A stretch of 64,000 nt of DNA from Psychrosphaera algicola (GCF_028401425.1 NZ_JAQOMS010000002.1:2046001-2110000); one strand, 5' to 3'. Shown: positions 1-12,062, counted from the stretch's first letter. A program made the numbers and translations. The notes: a model not told the origin generated them from the letters alone.

Positions 1-1670
1 AATCTCAATATCAAGTTCGCTGTTTTCAGTCATATCAACCTGCAACATCCGTAATTTTTTCATTTCGTTTTGAACTTGTTTATCACTAAAGGTAAAGGCT
101 TCAAATTCCTTGCAAGCTGCGCACCAATCAGCATATAAATCCAACATAGCCCCTTGACCGTTAGACTTTGCGATTAAAATTTCTTTTTCAATGTCGGCTA
201 TGGACACGACTTTTACAAAAGTGACCTCTGAATGCTCAGCTATCACACCACCATTATTAGGGAGTAACTTTAAATGAGGTCAGACCACAAGCGCCAATCC
301 AAAGAATAGGAAGACATAAGACACCAACCAAAAAACACTTTTAACCGAGGCTTTAACACTGTTAAGGTATTCGTGATGGAAATAAGCGGCCATCGCCAAC
401 ACCCAAACACCGGCTGTTATCAGTACCCAATGAAACTCAACAAAGCGATCTAATAGGATAACGGGGATCGCTAACAATATAAAACCAAATAAATTTTTAA
501 CAAAATTCATCCAGTTGCCGGCTTTTGGCAATAACTTCCCACCAGACAAACCAATGACCAGTAGCGGCAGCCCCATTCCCAAACTTAACACGTATAGTGT
601 CACAAAGCCGATCACCAGATCGCCAGTTTGTGCAACATACAATAATGCGCCAGTTAAAGGCGCTGTGGTGCATGGTGAGGCAATAAGACCACTCAATAAC
701 CCCATCATAAATACGCCAACGACATTCCCCGATTTTTGATTGTTGCTCACTTGCGTAAGCTTACTGGTCCAAGAGCTCGGCAATTGTAGGTTATACCAAC
801 CAAACATGGCCCCTGCTAAACCGATAAAAATAAGACTGACCGAAATTAAAATAGCGGGATGTTGCAGCGCAGCCTGAAATTGAGCACCAGCACTTGCCAC
901 AATGAGACCCAATAATGAATACGTTAAAGCCATACCTTGTACGTAGATAAAAGCGAGGTATAGCCCTTTTCTCGCTGTTAAGTTTTCCTGACCAGCGATT
1001 ATGCCTGACAAAATGGGGAACATTGGGAATACGCAGGGAGTAAACGCTAAACCGACACCTAGTCCAAAAAAGATCAGCAGTACCCATGCAAAATTTTCAG
1101 AATTCAATCTATCGGCCAATATATTCTGAGTTGAATCCCCTGAAGTGTCATTGTTCAAATACGTCGTTTGGTTTTGCTCAGTCAAAGCAGAAAACGTGGC
1201 TGCGGTTGAAGATCCATCAGATGTTGAAGTTGCGGAAGAAAATTTATCGACGGGGACAGTTTTGGAGATTGGCTGGTAACACAGACCTGCTTTTGCACAG
1301 CCTTGATAACGAACTTTTAATTCCGCATTTTCACTTACATTGGCAACTGTAACTTTAATTTCCGATTCAAAAAATATACATCAACTACCCCAAAAAACTC
1401 GTCTTCAATTTGGGTCGCGTCAGGCTTTTCGGTTGCTTCAATTGTCAAATTGTCGGCAGCGAACTGAAACTTATCAGCATATAAATAATAACCATCTGCG
1501 ATTTCCCAACTTAATGTCACCTCATCGTCGTTTTGGGAAAAGTTAAAAACAAATGCTTCTTCTACCGGTAAAAATTGTGTCTGTTGGCCAAACAGAGCTG
1601 AGAATGGATCGCTCTTATCTTCGGCATTCACACTTAATGTTGTGCTGATAAGTATTAAACTCAGCACCAA
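1..1670 (-). CDS. dsbD: Thiol:disulfide interchange protein DsbD, incomplete at window edge, interrupted
   Basis: DsbD carries electrons from cytoplasmic thioredoxin across the inner membrane to periplasmic thiol oxidoreductases. All three family domains are visible. The N-terminal periplasmic domain has the redox pair in GCAKAGLCYQP. The eight-helix core has the conserved FTPCVFPMFPIL and SPCTTAPLTGALL cysteines. The C-terminal thioredoxin-like domain has ADWCAACKEFE and continues past position 1. Two breaks interrupt the reading. The A6 run at 1369-1374 is one base short, and adding it restores VYFFESEIKV. An in-frame TGA at 280-282 separates the membrane core from the thioredoxin domain without a frame change. 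The start is uncertain: a TTG/GTG lies at 1670/1667, or a TTG at 1711 if the T5 run near 1678 is also one base short. It follows cutA on the same strand, as in enterobacteria, so co-transcription is likely. Confidence 0.93.
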
Positions 1671-1713
1671 AAAGAACGGACAATTCCAATCAAACTATTG
1701 ATAATATTCAACT

Positions 1714-2031
1714 TTACATCTCACTTGTATTTTGTTCTAACCACTCTAGGTAGGACTTACTGCCAGTATCGAAGTTCAAAACGATATATTCGGGCACATC
1801 ATAGGGATGATGCTCTACCAATATAGACTCGATTTTTGCAACATTTCTTTCAACTGTCTTAATAATTAATTGAGTTTCTTGTGATTGTTCCATTTTGCCT
1901 TGCCATTTATAAATGGACACAATTGATGGAATTATATTAACGCACGCGGCTAAATTAGATTCGACAAGTATCTCAGCAAGTTGATGAGCTGTCGGAAGAT
2001 CTGGGCAGGTAGTTAAGGCAAGTTTAAACAT
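1714..2031 (-). CDS. cutA: Divalent-cation tolerance protein CutA
   Basis: This 105-residue protein is full length for CutA, a small trimeric cytoplasmic protein linked to copper tolerance in E. coli whose molecular role is unsettled. Recognisable family features are the N-terminal TTCPDLPTAHQLAEILVE segment, the LAACVNIIPSIVSIYKWQGK core and the C-terminal HHPYDVPEYIVLNF stretch. It starts at an ATG and is intact. It lies directly upstream of dsbD on the same strand, a pairing also found in E. coli (cutA-dsbD), so the two probably share a transcript. It diverges from fxsA, which starts about 125 bases away. Confidence 0.95.
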   Translation of the reverse strand: MFKLALTTCPDLPTAHQLAEILVESNLAACVNIIPSIVSIYKWQGKMEQSQETQLIIKTVERNVAKIESILVEHHPYDVPEYIVLNFDTGSKSYLEWLEQNTSEM

Positions 2032-2155
2032 GCAAGGATCCTAAAAACACATTCAGTTACACACAACTGCGTTACAATACTTGATATAACAGGTAATGTC
2101 CCATATTAACGTAATACTATTCGGTAAAATTGGTCATAAAACTTTAGGACGCGTA

Positions 2156-2652
2156 ATGCCTTTATTTGTTATTTTTATTGTAATTCCACTCATTGAACTA
2201 ATGTTATTGCTCGAAGTTGGATCGATGATAGGCAGCGGATGGACTTTTTCATCATAATTTTGACTGCAATTATCGGAACCCGATTGGTTAAGCAGCAGGG
2301 TTTATCTACGTGGCAGAATATCCAGCAACAATTAGCCCAAGGTCAACTTCCTGCCAAAGCCATATTTGATGGCGTATGTATTCTTGTTTCTGGTGTATTA
2401 CTAATCACCCTAGGCTTTATGACGGATATATTTGGACTATTATTGCTAACCCCATTATTTCGTACTTTAGTTTATTTAAAGGTTGGTTCTCGCGTTCAAG
2501 TCGTGGGTGGCGCAACCGGCGGTCAGCCATTCGGGCCGTCGTTTGGGCAAACGCCAGACTTTGCACAAAACGACAATAACAAAACTGTAGATGATGAAAA
2601 CAGCTCTAAGCGCCCTACAACAATTGACGGTGAATACATTAGAAAAGATTAA
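2156..2652 (+). CDS. fxsA: FxsA family membrane protein, one-base frameshift
   Basis: FxsA is a small cytoplasmic-membrane protein. In E. coli its overproduction relieves exclusion of phage T7 by the F plasmid; its normal role is unknown. The reading starts at ATG 2156 (MPLFVIFIVIPLIEL) and breaks after GSGWTF. The T5 run at 2245-2249 is one base short, and one more T joins it to the FIIILTAIIGTRLVKQQG reading that runs to 2652. Transmembrane helices, the QGLSTWQNIQQQL segment and a hydrophilic Gln/Asn-rich tail match the family. The normally conserved TPGF motif reads TLGF here; the Leu codon lies in CTAGG (2410-2414), see findings. A strong terminator follows. Confidence 0.9.
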
Positions 2653-2678
2653 TTTAAGTATTCAACTATTTGAATTTC

Positions 2679-2714
2679 AAAAGCTATTAAACGAGCTTGT
2701 TTAATGGCTTTTAT
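2679..2714 (+). terminator. Rho-independent terminator after fxsA
   Basis: A 14-base stem (AAAAGCTATTAAAC with GTTTAATGGCTTTT, one G-T pair) encloses the loop GAGCTT and runs into a T-rich tail. It is placed 27 bases after the fxsA stop. Confidence 0.85.
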
Positions 2715-2884
2715 TACGGTTTCCACCAATTTAATAAACCGAATTACTTTATACTATTATCTGAAAGCTTAGTTTGCCCATTCTTCAAGTTTCTTCGTTT
2801 TAAACGCCACTTTTTTGGAATCGATAGATAAAATCAAATTTATCCTAAAATGGGATATACACTTTGCTCTTTTACATTTAGCGG

Positions 2885-3121
2885 ATGAGCAAAATATGGG
2901 ATCCTAAACGTCAGCAATTGAGACAATATTTAAAGCAACTCAGAGATGAGTCTGGTTTAACTCAAGGAAAATTGGCGGAAAAACTAAACAAACCACAAAG
3001 CTACGTTTCTAAATATGAAAGTGGCGAGCGCAACCTCGACTTTGTCGAGACCATAGAAATTTGTGAAGCGTGTGGTGCCTATAACATAGAAACTTTAGTC
3101 AATATCGTATCTGACAAGTGA
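2885..3121 (+). CDS. Small XRE-family HTH regulator
   Basis: This 78-residue protein is essentially a single Cro/C1-type helix-turn-helix domain. The pattern LRDESGLTQGKLAEKLNKP followed by QSYVSKYESGERNLDFVE shows the five-helix XRE fold with its recognition helix at about residues 38-50. No second domain is present for ligand binding or oligomerisation. It starts at ATG 2885 and stands alone, with no partner toxin or phage gene beside it. Targets cannot be inferred. Stand-alone proteins of this size are common in proteobacterial chromosomes. Confidence 0.85.
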   Translation: MSKIWDPKRQQLRQYLKQLRDESGLTQGKLAEKLNKPQSYVSKYESGERNLDFVETIEICEACGAYNIETLVNIVSDK

Positions 3122-3971
3122 TACTCGTTATGCTAACTCGCTACTAATTAGAAGAAACACCTCCGGATAAAACTTACCAAATTGCATACAAAGTTAATTA
3201 CGCCCATTCAAGTCACAATAATACTCAACAGCTTCATCCTTGTTTATGGTGTTTTCAACACAAAAACAGGCCATTATTTAAACCCTGTTTATTTAAAGTA
3301 AAATTAAATTCACCTATAAATATCACAGCAAAGCTAAACCTATTACTGAGTAAGTATTTTTTATGTTATTGGTTGATTTATCGCAATTTTGTTCTAATTT
3401 TAATTGTAATGTTGGGGTAATTTGCAAAGGCTGTAAATTTAACATGAGATTGTATGCAATCTGCAAAATAGAGGCTGATTCTAACTCCGGAATAATAATT
3501 TATATTTGTCAGGTACTTGCAATCTAATATTCCCAAAACGGTAACATAACTTACACATTAGATAATATTAATTGGTACGCAAAGCACCGATTATGGATGC
3601 TAAATTGGCAGGCGCATATCCATTCTGTGCCGAAATAAATCTTTAGTGCTGTTGTGTTGAAGTGCTGTTGTGTTGAAGTGCTGTTGTGTTGAAGTGCTGT
3701 TGTGTTGAAGTGCTGTTGTGTTGAAGTGTTGAAGTGTTGAATGACACTATTAAATGACACTATGGTTAAGCATTGATAAACCTGCCGACTTTATTTTTGA
3801 ATGAATACAGCCAGACAAATATATTTTTAACGCCGTGGCGCGAACCAGGTTGTGGTTTTAAAAGAAGGTATAAGCAAAAAGTTAGAGTTTGGCGCTGCGC
3901 GCATTTACAAAAAACAAATTAATGTTGTACGACAATGTTAACTGGTCGATATTTATTTTAAAGGAAGAAAA
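3122..3971. other. 850-base stretch without a recognisable gene
   Basis: No open reading with protein-like features is visible on either strand. The stretch holds the 16-bp tandem array at 3645-3740, followed at once by a repeated ATGACACTAT (3741-3763). The last 130 bases should hold the promoter of the phosphodiesterase/sensor kinase pair; a purine-rich AAGGAAGAAA sits just before ATG 3972 as its ribosome binding site. Confidence 0.6.
3645..3740. repeat. 16-bp tandem repeat, five copies plus two half units
   Basis: Five perfect copies of AGTGCTGTTGTGTTGA (3645-3724) are followed by two 8-bp copies of AGTGTTGA (3725-3740). The 8-mer is the 16-mer with its middle eight bases missing, so the array probably grew by slippage from the shorter form. 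It lies between genes and has no dyad symmetry. Confidence 0.95.
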
Positions 3972-4997
3972 ATGAGTGACGAAGCCAAAGCAACAATTTT
4001 AATTGTTGATGACACCCCTGAAAATATTGATGTTTTGTCTGGCATATTAAAGCAAGACTATAAAATTAAGGCGGCACTAAATGGCTACCTTAGCGCTAAA
4101 AATTGCATTTTCTGAGCATAAACCAGACTTAATTCTATTGGACATTATGATGCCTGAAATGGATGGCTATGATGTGTGTCGTCAATTGAAGAGCCATCCC
4201 GAAACTTCACAAATTCCAATTATTTTTGTTTCCGCTAAATCCGATGTACATGATGAACAAATGGGGTTTGAATTAGGTGCGGTAGATTACTTATCTAAGC
4301 CCGTTAGTCCGCCCATTGTGATTGCTCGAATAAAAACACACCTTTCACTCTACGACCAATCACGATTACTTGAAAAGCTCGTTCAAGACAGAACCAAAGA
4401 ATTGAATGATACAAGAGTCGAAATTATCAGAAGACTAGGCCGGGCGGCTGAGTTTAAAGATAATGAAACAGGCATGCATGTAATTCGCATGAGTTTATTT
4501 ACAAAAATTCTAGCAAAAAACTTGGTAAACCTGATGATTGGTGTGAACTCATTTATAACGCCGCACCGATGCATGACATCGGAAAAATAGGGATCCCGGA
4601 CCGCGTTTTACTCAAACCTAGTAGGTTAAATCCAGAAGAATGGGAAATAATGAAAAAACATTCCGAATATGGGGCCGATATTATTGGCGAGCACCCATCT
4701 CCTTTACTGCAACTCGCTAAAGAAATTGCGATGTCACATCATGAAAAATGGGATGGCACCGGCTACCCAAAAGGGTTAAGTAAAGAAGAAATTCCGCTCG
4801 CGTCGCGCATAATTGCGGTGGCAGATGTATTTGATGCGTTAACAAGTGTTAGGCCCTATAAAGAGGCATGGTCTGAACAAAGGGCCATTGACTTTATGAC
4901 TAAAGAGTCAGGTCGTCATTTTGATCCTAATTTAATGGCGCTATTTATAGAATGTTTGCCACAAATAAGAGATATTCAACGTCACTATACGGACTAG
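3972..4997 (+). CDS. Response regulator with HD-GYP c-di-GMP phosphodiesterase domain, two frameshifts
   Basis: The N-terminal receiver domain has the acidic pair in ILIVDDTPENIDVL, the phospho-acceptor Asp in LILLDIMMPEMDGYD and the Lys of SKPVSPP. An HD-GYP domain follows with MHDIGKIG, HHEKWDGTGYPKGL and VADVFDALTS, so the metal ligands and the GYP motif are all present. The family hydrolyses cyclic di-GMP, lowering it and favouring motility over biofilm. The frame is lost near 4075-4081, where removing one base restores AALNGTLALKIAF, and near 4522, where one more G restores AKNLGKPDDWCE. It is 31 bases upstream of the giant hybrid kinase on the same strand. The kinase ends in a phosphotransfer domain, so this protein is a likely phosphorelay output; that is inference. 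Confidence 0.93.
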
Positions 4998-5028
4998 ATA
5001 ATTAGCTAAATTCAAAAAGGAATTTTTT

Positions 5029-8000
5029 ATGCATACAGACAACAAGCAATTACTCAAATTGCTGAGATATGTTTGTATAAGTAGCGCATATGTACTGCTT
5101 GTTATCGGGCTTATTGTGATTTACGGGTGGCACTCTCAGAATGCAATATTAGTGCAAATCCCCCTTCTTTTACTGCAATGCAATATGACACTGCCTTTGG
5201 TTTTCTATTAGCAGGCACCGGACTCTTCAGCGTTGTGTTACAAAAACAAATTCTCGGCCGAATAGCGGGTACCATACTTGTAATTTTAGGTACTACTGTT
5301 TTATCCCAATACTTTTTTGAGTTTCAGTTAAAAATCGACCACTTGTTTGTAAATTATCCCCCGGAAAAGATACGTTTCAGAACATGTCAATGTCAGTGAA
5401 TACAGCGATTTGTTTTACTTTAGCAGGCGTTGCCATGTTATGTCTTTCTACCCGTAAATTTGAAAACCTAGTACTTGCAATTACCCCAATGATAATGGCT
5501 GTAGCCCTTTTGTCGTTAATCGGGTATGTATTTGATATCGACTCAAGTCTGGTTTTTGGAAACTACGCTACCATGGCGATTCATACATCTCTCGGTATGG
5601 CTGTCCTTGCTATCGGTTTATATTTCAAAGCCATTATTAATGTAACTAAGACAAATACACTTCCCATCCAATGGTTAATCCTACCAGTGGCTATCATAGG
5701 CTTCACTGTGACTCTGGGGTTGAGTTTTGCCATGCACGTTACCGCAGGTGTCTCAATTGCAGACGGCAAATTGCTCTCTGCAACCTACGCCACTGAAGCA
5801 ACTCTGGTTTTTGGGGTCAGTTTAACGAGTATGCTTATTTACGTCCTTTATTCAAAAGTTCGATTACAAACATCCCGAGCGAGCCGAATTACAATATATG
5901 CCACACTTTATTTGGGCTCTCTATTGGCATTTTCAATTTTCCAGTACTCAAGTCAAATGCAACAAAAGGACATTGTAAAAGATTTTAATGCAAGATCAGA
6001 AAAGCTCATTCGAACATTAGAACTATCCATGTTTCCATATGTGGAGACCTTGTATAATATCCAAACCGGCTTTCATGCCTCTGAACAAATAACTCGGGGG
6101 CAATTCAAACAAATCGTTCAACGTTCAATTGATAAATACCCCGGCATTGCTGGCTTAGAATGGTTGCCTAAGATCACAAAAGAAAACCGTCAAATGAGTC
6201 AATCAAAAGCGCTTGCTGACGGCCTAGAAGCGTTTACGATTTTTTCTATGGACGGCGATAAAAAATTGCCAGTTGTAGGTCATGGTCCATTTTTCCCTGT
6301 TTATTATGCAGAACCATTTACCCAAAACTTACCAGCGATTGGCTTTGACGCAACATCAATCCCCCATGTAAAAGATGCATTTGAGAAAGCACTCATTACC
6401 GATTCAGTTACCATGTCTAATCGTATTTCGTTAATAAAAACAAATGCTAGTGGTCTGTTACTCGCCCTACCTGTTTACGCAAATGAGTTACCTCGTATCA
6501 CACCAGAACAACGTAAAGCCGCATTGAAAGGTTATGCGTTAGCCGCAATCGACGTAAAAGTTATGATTGAGTCCACATTGGAAAAGTACTCTGAGTCAGG
6601 CGATAGCCATATAATCTTTGGAGATGCAGACAACCATAACGAGATTCTTTATACCCATCAATCACATTCACCAAATGCCATTAAACTAGAAGAATTAGAC
6701 GTTCAAAAAGGCCTCAACTATACCGCGACACCAGTGATTGCTGGAAAAAACTGGAAAATTGATATCATAGCCGCAGACCAAAATAGATACTCAGTTAGAA
6801 CCACAGAAATTTTGGCCTTACCGGTTTCTATCGGCATATTAACTTTGTTATTTACCTTTGTTTTAGCAAACTCACAGCGAAAATTTGCAGAAAGTGAACG
6901 ACTATTTAAATACCAAACCGCGCTGTTAGACGCCATTCCAAACCCAGTAGTTGTTAAAGACAAAAAATTGAATATTAAAGCGGTAAACAGCGCCTTTACT
7001 CAATATTTTGGATTAACCACTTCAGATATTGTTGGCAAAAATTTATATGACACAAATTTTTTACCTAAAGAAATAAAGAAAACCTTTTTGAGGAAGACAG
7101 TCAGCTAATTAAAACCGGGGGCTCAAGCAACAGTGAGATCCAGATTGAATTGCCAAATGGCAAAGTAAGCGACATCTTTTATCAAAGGACGACGTACGTA
7201 ATTGATGGTCAAATTGACGGTATAATTAGTGTCGCGGTTGACGTTACCGAACAAGCTAATCACCGCCGACAAACTGAAGCAATTTTAGACGCTATCCCTA
7301 ACCCTATTGTTGTTAAAGACAAAGACCTAAATATACGCCTGACCAACAAAGCATTTGAGAAAGCGTTTGGTCTAAATATGGACGAAGACGACTTAGTTAA
7401 GGCAGAAATTACTTCTTTAAGAAACGAACTTAGTCAGCGATTTTTAGAAGAAGACAAATTTATTATTAAAAATGGTGGTTCGAGTAAAAATGAGCTAAAC
7501 ATTAAATTGGCCGATGGACGCTACCATGACTTGTTGTACCAACGCACATCATTTAACTTAAACAACAACGACACTGGGATAATTGGCGTCGTTATCGACA
7601 TGACTGAATTATCAAGGGAAAAACGACAAACAGATTCAATATTTAGCAATCTAACCGACGGTGTTGGCTTATTAAATCGAAGTGGATTTGTTAAAACCAA
7701 TCCGGCCTTATTAAATTTGTTTGGTTTTGAAGATGAATATGACCTCATTGGCTTGACGGCTACGTCACCCGAACTGTCACCTGAATTTCAATTAGACGGC
7801 ACTCCCTCTGCCGATTTGGCGGCGAAGAAAATTGAACGGGTTTTCGCAACACAAACTCAGCAAACGTTTGAATGGTTACACGCGAAAAATGCCCGTGTAC
7901 CACATAATTGGACTTCAGAAACAACGTTAATTCCAGTTGAACATGACGGCTTACCTGCCATTATTTGTATTGTAAGAGATATAGAGCAACAAAAAAGAGC

Positions 8001-11000
8001 ACAACTCGAACTGCAGAAAAGTCAAAACGTATTAAATCGCAGTCAGAGCTTAGCTAAAATTGGTGGCTGGGAATTCTCGAAACTGACAAATTCATTTTTT
8101 GGTCTGACGAAGTTTATAAAATCCACGAAGTTGAACCTCAAACGAAGAAACCTGGATCTCCGATAGTACAGACTGCTATATGGAAAACCGAGAATTATTA
8201 CTCAACTCTTTTTATGCCTGTCTTGAATCTGGAACGCCCTACGACATTACAAGTAAATTTAAAACATTCAAAGGCAATATTATCTGGATCCGAACCACTG
8301 GCGAACCTGTCTTAGAGGGTGAGAACATTATTGGTGTTGCCGGTAACTTTGCAGATATTACCGCAGCAAAAATGGCTGAAATTGAGTTGGAAAACAGTCA
8401 ACATTTGATAAAAGAGTTTTTGGACAACTTACCTGCGGTTGCCTATTTCAAAGATATTGATGGTAATTATCAACTTGTTAATAAAAGATGGTCCCTCTTA
8501 GTAGGTGTTTCTCAAGAGTCCGCGATTGGCAATAATGACCAATCTATTTGGCCCAACAAAGTTATTGCCAAAGACGTAATGGACAATGATCAAGACGTGC
8601 TGTCAAAAGGTCAGTCTATTGCCTTTGAAGAATCGGTTGAACAACCTGACGGACAATTCAATCGTTATATGAGTTACAAGTTTCCCTCAAAGACGCAACT
8701 GGCAATGTCATCGGATTAGGTGGTGTATCAGTCGATATCACCACACTTAAAAACGCTCAAAAAGCCCTCAATAGTAGTGAAGTTCAACTGCAACTTGCGC
8801 TTGAAGGTGCCAATGCAGGTTTGTGGGATTGGGACGCTACCAACGAAACCTTTTTACCAGTGATATTTGGTCTGAAATGCTAGGCTACAAAAAACAAGAC
8901 TTAGTCAAACTTTACAGCGACCAGTATGAGCGCTGGGCAGAACTCATTCACCCTGAGGACATTGAAGAAACGTTCAGTCAGCTGAAAAGCCACATTGCAG
9001 GTCGCACAGATAAATTTGAGTCTGAGTATAGAATAAAAACAAAATCAGGCGAATGGAAATGGATGTTGGCCATAGGTAAGGCTTTTGAACGCAACGAAAA
9101 AGGCATCGCCACTCGTGTATTGGGGATACAACTAGATATTAATACAAGTAAATCATTACAGTACGAATTAACAAAACAACAGGAACAGCTCAAAGCATTA
9201 TTTACTGCGCTTCCTGTCGGTGTCGTCATGATTTCGCCATCTGGCGAAATAGTTGAAGCGAATGCGATCTCCGAAGATATTTTAGGGATTACTGCTGACG
9301 AAAATAAAGCAACTGAGTTGGCTTCAAAATCATGGAAGATCGTCGATTCAAACAACCAAATAATGCATGTTGAAGATTATCCAGCATCAATAGCACTAGC
9401 AACAGGCAAAATTGTAAAAAATGTTGAGATGGGAGTGCATCGCCCGCAGGGGGATCTGGTATGGATAAGTACAAGCGCTGCGCCACTTGGCAACAATGCT
9501 TGTGATGGAGTAGCGGTTGCTTTCGAAGATATTACCTCGAGTAAATCAGCGCAAAATGACATTATTCGAGCCAAAGAAATTGCTGAAGAAGCAACACAGG
9601 CCAAATCTAATTTCTTAGCAAATATGTCCCACGAAATTAGAACTCCAATGAATGCCATTATTGGAATGAGTCATTTAGCATTGCAAACCGACTTAACCAG
9701 AAAACAACGCAACTATATTGCTAAAGCTCACCGAAGCGCAGAGTCACTGCTTGGAATAATAAACGACATTTTAGATTTTTCTAAAATTGAAGCACACAAA
9801 CTTGATATTGAATGGATTGAATTCAGACTCGAAGACGTAATGGAAAACCTCGCCAATTTAGTTGGACTGAAAGCGGAAGAAAAATCCCTTGAATTCCATT
9901 TTGATGTTGAACCTGCAGTACCCAATGCGCTTATAGGAGACCCACTTCGTTTATGCCAAATTTTAGTTAACCTCGGTAATAATGCCGTAAAATTTACTCC
10001 TGAAGGCGGTGAAATTGTCATCCGTATTAATGTGGATGCTGTTACCGAACGTGAAGTTAAGCTGCATTTTTGCGTAGAAGATTCTGGAATTGGCATGAGT
10101 TTAGAACAGCAAGCAAATCTGTTTAAATCGTTTAATCAGGCTGATAGCTCTACAACGCGACAATATGGCGGTTCAGGCCTTGGATTAACTATTTCTAAAA
10201 AGCTCACAGAAATGATGGATGGTGAAATTTGGGCTGTTAGTGAAATTGAAAAAGGCAGCATGTTCCATTTTACAGCCGTTTTGGGCGTACAAATGAATGC
10301 CAAGGAAAACGGTAAATTAAGCGAAGCTCAGCTCGGTCCACTTAAGATACTCGTCGTAGATGACAACCGCACATCGCAGGAAGTCTTCAAAAAAATGCTT
10401 GGTAACTTAGGCTTTAGAGTCAATATTGCCAATAGCGGCCCAGAGGCAATTGAACATTTAATAAAGACAGACTCTACCGACCCCTATGAACTGGTTATTA
10501 TGGACTGGAAAATGCCAGATATGGACGGTTTCGAGACCATTGATATCATCCAAAACTCAGGAAAAATAAAGTACTCACCAACATTTATTATGGTTACCGC
10601 ACATGGTATTGATGAAGCGACTTATACAGGAAGAAAACTCGATATAAGCGCTTATCTAACAAAACCGGTCACAGCCTCTAGCATGTTAGATTCCATCTTT
10701 GTCGCAATGGGCAAAAAGTCATGTCTGACCGACAATCACAAATCGGCAAGTTAAATGCTCACAGTGCAATCGAAAAATTAAAAGGCGCTAATATACTAGT
10801 TGTTGAAGATAACGAAATAAATCAAGAACTTGCTAAAGAGTTATTAAAAACCAATGGGATTAACGTGGTATTAGCAGAAAATGGTCAAGTGGCGTTGGAT
10901 AAACTCGACAGTATTCCGTTTGACGGCATTCTGATGGACTGTCAAATGCCCGTGATGGACGGTTATACCGCGACCCAAAAAATAAGAAAAATTGAAAAGT

Positions 11001-11818
11001 ATCGAAACATTCCTATTATCGCGATGACAGCAGATACCATGGCTGGCGATCGCGATAAAGTGATCAATATTGGAATGAATGACTATCTTGCTAAACCAAT
11101 CGATGTCGATAACATGTTTAGCACAATGGCTAAATGGATAACGCCCGCGGTTAATCAAACAGCAAAGCAATTGTTCAAAACTCCAACATCTGTTTTTGAA
11201 ATACCAAAGATGGCAAATTTAAATACGCAAAAAGGATTAGCCATTACGCAAAATAATCCACAGTTATACGTAAAACTATTAACTCGCTTTGTGAATTCAT
11301 ATGAGCCATTTGCAACGAACCTGCAGGAAAGTGTTACTAATCATCCAAATGGCATTCCGATGTGGGCTCATACCCTAAAAGGATCAGCGAGTAATATTGG
11401 CGCTACCACTTTGCAAAATTCGGCGGCCCGATTAGAGACCGAAAGTTTAGATAATGCCCCTATCGAAAAATTAAGCGACGCGTTTCAACAAGTCGACCAT
11501 GACTTAGGAATGCTTTTAGAAGAGTTAAAACAATTTTTAATCGAAAAATTAAAATTACAACATGAGCTTGCGTCGCCAAAAACTGAACAACCCATCGATG
11601 TTAACTGGATTACTGAACAACTTGACCGTTTACTGGAATTCATAGATGACTATGACACCGACGCGTCTAAGGTAATAGATAAGCTCGATCCTGTGCTAAC
11701 AGGTAGCCTATACCATTGGCAACAACAACGCATTGCTGAAGCGATTAACATTTACGACTTTGATGCTGCAAAAGAAATCGCGCTAGCATTTAAATCAGAA
11801 TTAAACACTAACGATTAA
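5029..11818 (+). CDS. Giant membrane hybrid histidine kinase: CHASE, seven PAS, HisKA-HATPase, two REC, Hpt; multiple frameshifts
   Basis: Rejoined, this is one protein of about 2,265 residues. The order is: about nine membrane helices (to residue 310); a CHASE-type extracytoplasmic sensor (YPGIAGLEWLPKI); one more helix; seven PAS repeats (two begin LLDAIPNPVVVKDK and ILDAIPNPIVVKDK); HisKA with the phospho-His in MSHEIRTPMN; HATPase with GGSGLGLTI; a receiver with IMDWKMPDMDGFE; a second with LMDCQMPVMDGYT; and an Hpt domain with WAHTLKGSASNIG. About nine single-base losses break it, near 5160, 5352, 7087, 8096, 8154, 8688, 8854 and 10711. Almost all lie in base runs, and each junction rejoins a continuous domain. 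Such kinases feed phosphorelays. The upstream receiver/HD-GYP protein is the obvious target. The ligand is unknown. Confidence 0.9.
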
Positions 11819-11827
11819 TTTGTAAAA

Positions 11828-11851
11828 CCGAATAATGCTTAGGTTATTCGG
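11828..11851 (+). terminator. Hairpin after the sensor kinase gene
   Basis: A perfect 8-bp stem (CCGAATAA with TTATTCGG, loop of 8) starts ten bases after the kinase stop. The T-tract behind it is poor, so termination may be weak. Confidence 0.6.
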
Positions 11852-12033
11852 AGTTATTTCAAAAACACAGGCCATTGCGTGTCGGCTATATTACTGACAA
11901 CTCTGAAACAAGAAATAAAAGTTCTGCCTACATATTTAAAGAAAACTTAAACCACATTCTATAAATCGATAATTAAATAGAATAAAAAGTGCGACTATCA
12001 TTCCGAATTATTTCTATTTTTTTCGCTTCTAGC

Positions 12034-12062
12034 CCTTGGGTTCTGAGATAACACCCTTATAT
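12034..12062 (+). promoter_or_regulatory. Candidate heat-shock (sigma-32 type) promoter of groESL
   Basis: CCCTTGGG and, 13 bases on, ACCCTTATAT resemble the CTTGAAA / CCCCATNT boxes of sigma-32 promoters. They are about 80 bases before groES. The match is partial, and a housekeeping promoter may also be present. Confidence 0.45.

Noticed and set aside
3551..3760. Asn/Thr/Gln-rich peptide
   Set aside because: It is the translation of the 16-bp tandem repeat.
5029..11818. Seven separate sensor genes
   Set aside because: Each junction needs one base in or near a base run and then joins the halves of a single PAS or receiver domain, so one gene is simpler.
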